A DNA stretch of 64,000 nt from NCBI GenBank assembly GCA_021442155.1, contig CM038217.1, forward strand, positions 145,635,643 through 145,699,642. The letters run 5' to 3'. Within the stretch, counting starts at the first letter, position 1; each line of letters opens with the position of its first letter. Source of the stretch: Cymbidium sinense (taxonomy: Eukaryota; Streptophyta; Magnoliopsida; Asparagales; Orchidaceae). This document shows positions 61,466-64,000 of this stretch, in pieces. The position numbers and the translations under genes were made by a program. The notes beneath the pieces are model-generated. The model was given only the letters and a program-made list of their open reading frames with translations, ran no database searches and was not told where the DNA came from.

Positions 61466-61692
61466 AAAGAAGGAAGTAAGGATTTGGTTCAAGCTATAGG
61501 GTAGGTAAGTTTTCCTAATACCCCTATGGCATGACTTATTCTTATGGCTAACTCTTCTATGTCTCTAGAGTTAGGTTAAGTGTTCACCTAATCACTAGAA
61601 GTGTCTTAAAGACTAAGAAACTCTTAATGTCTAGAGGAGTCCTATGTCTAAGATGAAGAAGTTGAAAGCTCACTCCAAAAGTAAGGTCAACA

Positions 61693-63740
61693 AGTGGCCC
61701 CTTAAGCACGACCCCCTACATAAAAAATTATTAGGCTAATGTTGGCCTAACATTCAAACTACATACATACACCCTAACATCCAGTCTAAAATAATACATC
61801 ACAAAACCAAACATATACCAAATTATGTACCGTCTTAACATAAAGTTAGAAATGGTGACTTAATCTAATGTGTATGTGTTATGGCTTGTGTGGTATGTCC
61901 TAACTAGGCTTTAGGATTATGATTAGCTAAGTGTGGGGGATTTAACTTATATAAGATTGATTTCTCTTTAAGTGGTTTAATTGATTTGAAAATTTTACTT
62001 AGTATTTTATTTTATTTCATATAGCCTACACTTAGCAACTAAGTATTATAAAGAGAAGAAAGAGAGGGAATCTCTCTTTTATCCCTACATTAAGTCATTT
62101 CAAAGGTAAATTAATTAGCTTAGTTTTCTTTAATGAATGACTTATTATGTGTTTTAATTAACCCTAAGTTTGGGTTCACTCTAAATAACCTTATTTAATA
62201 ATAAAGGCATCTTAGAATTAATTAGAATGGATTACTATCACATAACACACATTCATTCATTTCTTTCCATCATGTATATCGTACATATGAATAATCATAA
62301 GCATACCTATACATGCAATGTAAATCTTAGTATACTTTGATGATGAATGAAAAGAAATGTATTTTGAATTTAAATATTTTATTTGTTGATTGAATTATGA
62401 ATGCATGTCTTTATTATATAGAGAAGAGTGATTTTTCATCCATTAGCTAGATACACATTCATATGTATAAAAGTTTTAAGTGAGTATGTCATCATTATTT
62501 TTTATACCAGGGGTGTAAGGTACAAGACCTACTTAGGGCTACTTAAAGCCTCACAACCCCGGGATGTCCAGACTAATATACCACTTTTCTTATATAAGGA
62601 TAGAAAAACCCATGCAAAAGTTATTTTTGATTTATTTGATTTATGATTCTTATTCATTGACCACATCATATATACGAATGTATAAGAGTTTTAAGTGAGT
62701 ATGATGCCATTATTTTATACACCAAGGGTGTAAGATACATGACCTACTTATGGCTACTTAAAGTCTTACAACCCCAGGATGTCCAGACTAATATTCTACT
62801 TTTCTTAGATATATATATGAATGTACAAAAAAATAAGAACCACATGAATAAAGAATCATGCAAAAATTTATGTTTAATTTAATTATGTGATTTACATATG
62901 TAATATGAAATTCTTCCTAAGTCTTAACATGAAGATGCACAGGAATAGATTTTAGGCAAGTATTGTATTCTTTTCAAATAAACTATACACATGCAAATCC
63001 TTTGTGAATCCATGTTAAGATACGGAAAGAGAACTTCATATTACACATCTTATACTATTATCACATGCAAGCTTATAGATATTTGTAATTAACATTACTT
63101 CATTTAAAATAATTGATTTATAGATTTTTAAAATAGCTTTTGATTTAATAGTGATAATAGCCGCACATATTTAATTAAGTCAACACATGCAATTTGACAT
63201 AAAAGAAAATATTTTATTTAATTAATTTCTAAAAGAAATGAATGCATGATTTCATAAGGCAAGCAATATTTAGCATGAATGGAAAGAAATAAAGAAATGT
63301 AAGAACACGATTTCATTCATCCCAATTAATTCCTAAGGATAATCATATTTAATAAGGCTATTTAAAATAAACAAAAATTCTTTAAAGACATTTTTAACTA
63401 TGAGTTTGATTTGATTTAGGAAATATGAAAGAGGTTTACTACTCCTAGCCCAATTCCCCATGTGTGAATTAACTTGGTTTAATGAAGAATATCTAAGTTG
63501 ATTTTATATTTTAATTAGGTTAAGGTATGAATTAAATGAATTAATTAACCCTTACCTATATCACCTTAAGTTAATTAACTAATTAATAATAAGCCAATAT
63601 GATATGCAACCACTTGAAAAATAAATTTTTAATGCTCCTAAGAAATGAAAGGGGTCTAATGCAATTGGCTTATGATTAATAGTTAATTAAGCTTAAGGGA
63701 TCTCACTTAATTACTTTTATGATTTTCTCACACATGTGAG
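61693..63740 (-). mobile_element. 5' LTR of element 1, continuation
   Basis: Resumes the outer LTR after the nested insertion. It carries a doubled conserved box (62,495-62,600 and 62,710-62,810; period about 215 bp), like the fragment at 33,033. It ends at 63,740 inside the LTR, at CACACATGTGAG, where a plus-sense LTR begins; the rest of this LTR would lie beyond the window. Confidence 0.7.
62495..62810 (-). repeat. Duplicated conserved box (215 bp period)
   Basis: Two copies of the block with GGTGTAAGGTACAAGACC, ACTTAAAGCCTCACAACC and GGATGTCCAGACTAATAT. Shared with 33,033-33,514, so the two LTRs may belong to one subfamily. Confidence 0.75.
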
Positions 63741-64000
63741 TGTTGACCTCATTTTTAGAACAACCCCTCCATCTTAGACATAGGAATCCTCTTAGACTTT
63801 TAGAGATCCTTAGTCTTAAGGCACATCTAGTGATAAGGTGGATACTCAACCTAACTCTAGAGACTTAGACGAGTTTGCCATAGGAATAGGTCATGCCATA
63901 GGGGTGTTAGGAAAATTTGTCAAGCCTATAGCTTGAACCACATTCCTCACTTCCTTGCTTCAAGTCAAACCCCAAATCAAATCACATCAAACTGAAATCA
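63741..64000 (+). mobile_element. LTR 5' end (plus sense), cut by window edge
   Basis: TGTTGACCTCATTTTT starts a further LTR inserted in the outer one. Matches 41,562-41,800 and 17,663-17,900. Preceded by TGAG, the same four bases as at the solo LTR. Confidence 0.75.

Larger units (their letters stand above)
57307..61692 (-). mobile_element. Nested LTR with 2.2 kb internal deletion
   Basis: Complete termini (TGGTG at 57,307 and GGTCAACA ending 61,692, so sense TGTTGACC...CACCA), inserted in the outer LTR, whose sequence continues on both sides (ATTACAAC...CCCCTTAAGCAC, as at 47,190-47,230 in reverse). Flanking bases GGTG and AGTG fit a 4-bp duplication with one change. About 57,441-57,448 the sequence jumps over some 2.2 kb of LTR (counterpart of 9,460-11,620), so the conserved ~110 bp box is missing. 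It retains the CACGTG repeat (58,463-58,501), the TATA-like palindrome (59,319-59,339), the TTGACC array (59,780-60,610) and AT palindromes (60,955-61,185). The ORF at 57,199-57,477 crosses the insertion border. Confidence 0.8.

Noticed and set aside
1..64000. Host protein-coding or tRNA genes
   Set aside because: I saw no intron-exon host gene, no tRNA-like cloverleaf and no rRNA; every stretch could be assigned to LTR or internal parts of one retrotransposon family.

Overview
This window is nuclear DNA of a seed plant with a large, repeat-rich genome. I found no host gene, tRNA, rRNA or CRISPR array. Almost every base belongs to one family of very large Ty3/gypsy (Metaviridae) LTR retrotransposons. 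The family resembles the Tat/Ogre group: the pol remnant has an archaeal-type RNase H with an NNEAEYEAL motif, a CPKDEFPLP/DGSS reverse transcriptase, a GRPWIH-like protease tail, and a primer-binding site that looks like a decayed tRNA-Arg site. The species cannot be named from this sequence.

The LTR (sense orientation TGTTGACC...AAACACCA) is about 7.2-7.6 kb, exceptionally long. It occurs in both orientations. Layout: 1-2,144 is the 5' leader of element A (minus strand), a stem-loop array plus primer-binding site. 2,145-9,377 is its LTR. 9,378-15,865 is a second minus LTR lacking its last ~0.1 kb and ~1 kb of its interior. 15,866-17,662 is the repetitive 3' internal region of a plus-strand element B. 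17,663-30,284 is a composite plus-sense LTR with a 2.1 kb tandem duplication. 30,285-32,619 is a minus LTR fragment and 32,620-36,103 a plus LTR 3' fragment.

From 36,104 to about 63,740 lies one old minus-strand element (element 1), broken by nested insertions. Read right to left: 5' LTR (63,740-61,693 and 57,306-55,383, split by an internally deleted LTR at 57,307-61,692), primer-binding site (55,355-55,373), stem-loop leader (to about 53,270), gag (52,985-49,199), a complete solo LTR (41,562-49,198, 4-bp duplication TGAG), then protease, reverse transcriptase, archaeal RNase H, integrase and 3' repeats down to 36,104. A further plus LTR begins at 63,741.

All coding regions are dead: many stops and frameshifts, loss of most of RNase H1, and both recognisable catalytic Asp of integrase changed to Asn. 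The most interesting signals are non-coding and repeated between copies: (1) two arrays of 20 or more stem-loops in the 5' leaders whose arms differ in sequence but stay complementary; (2) a U3 packed with TTGACC (W-box-like) motifs; (3) a conserved GGGGGAG-TATAT/ATATA-CTCCCCC palindrome followed by a ~0.4 kb leader with two hairpins and a possible splice donor; (4) a GC-rich CACGTGG inverted repeat; (5) a ~110 bp box kept in nine places.
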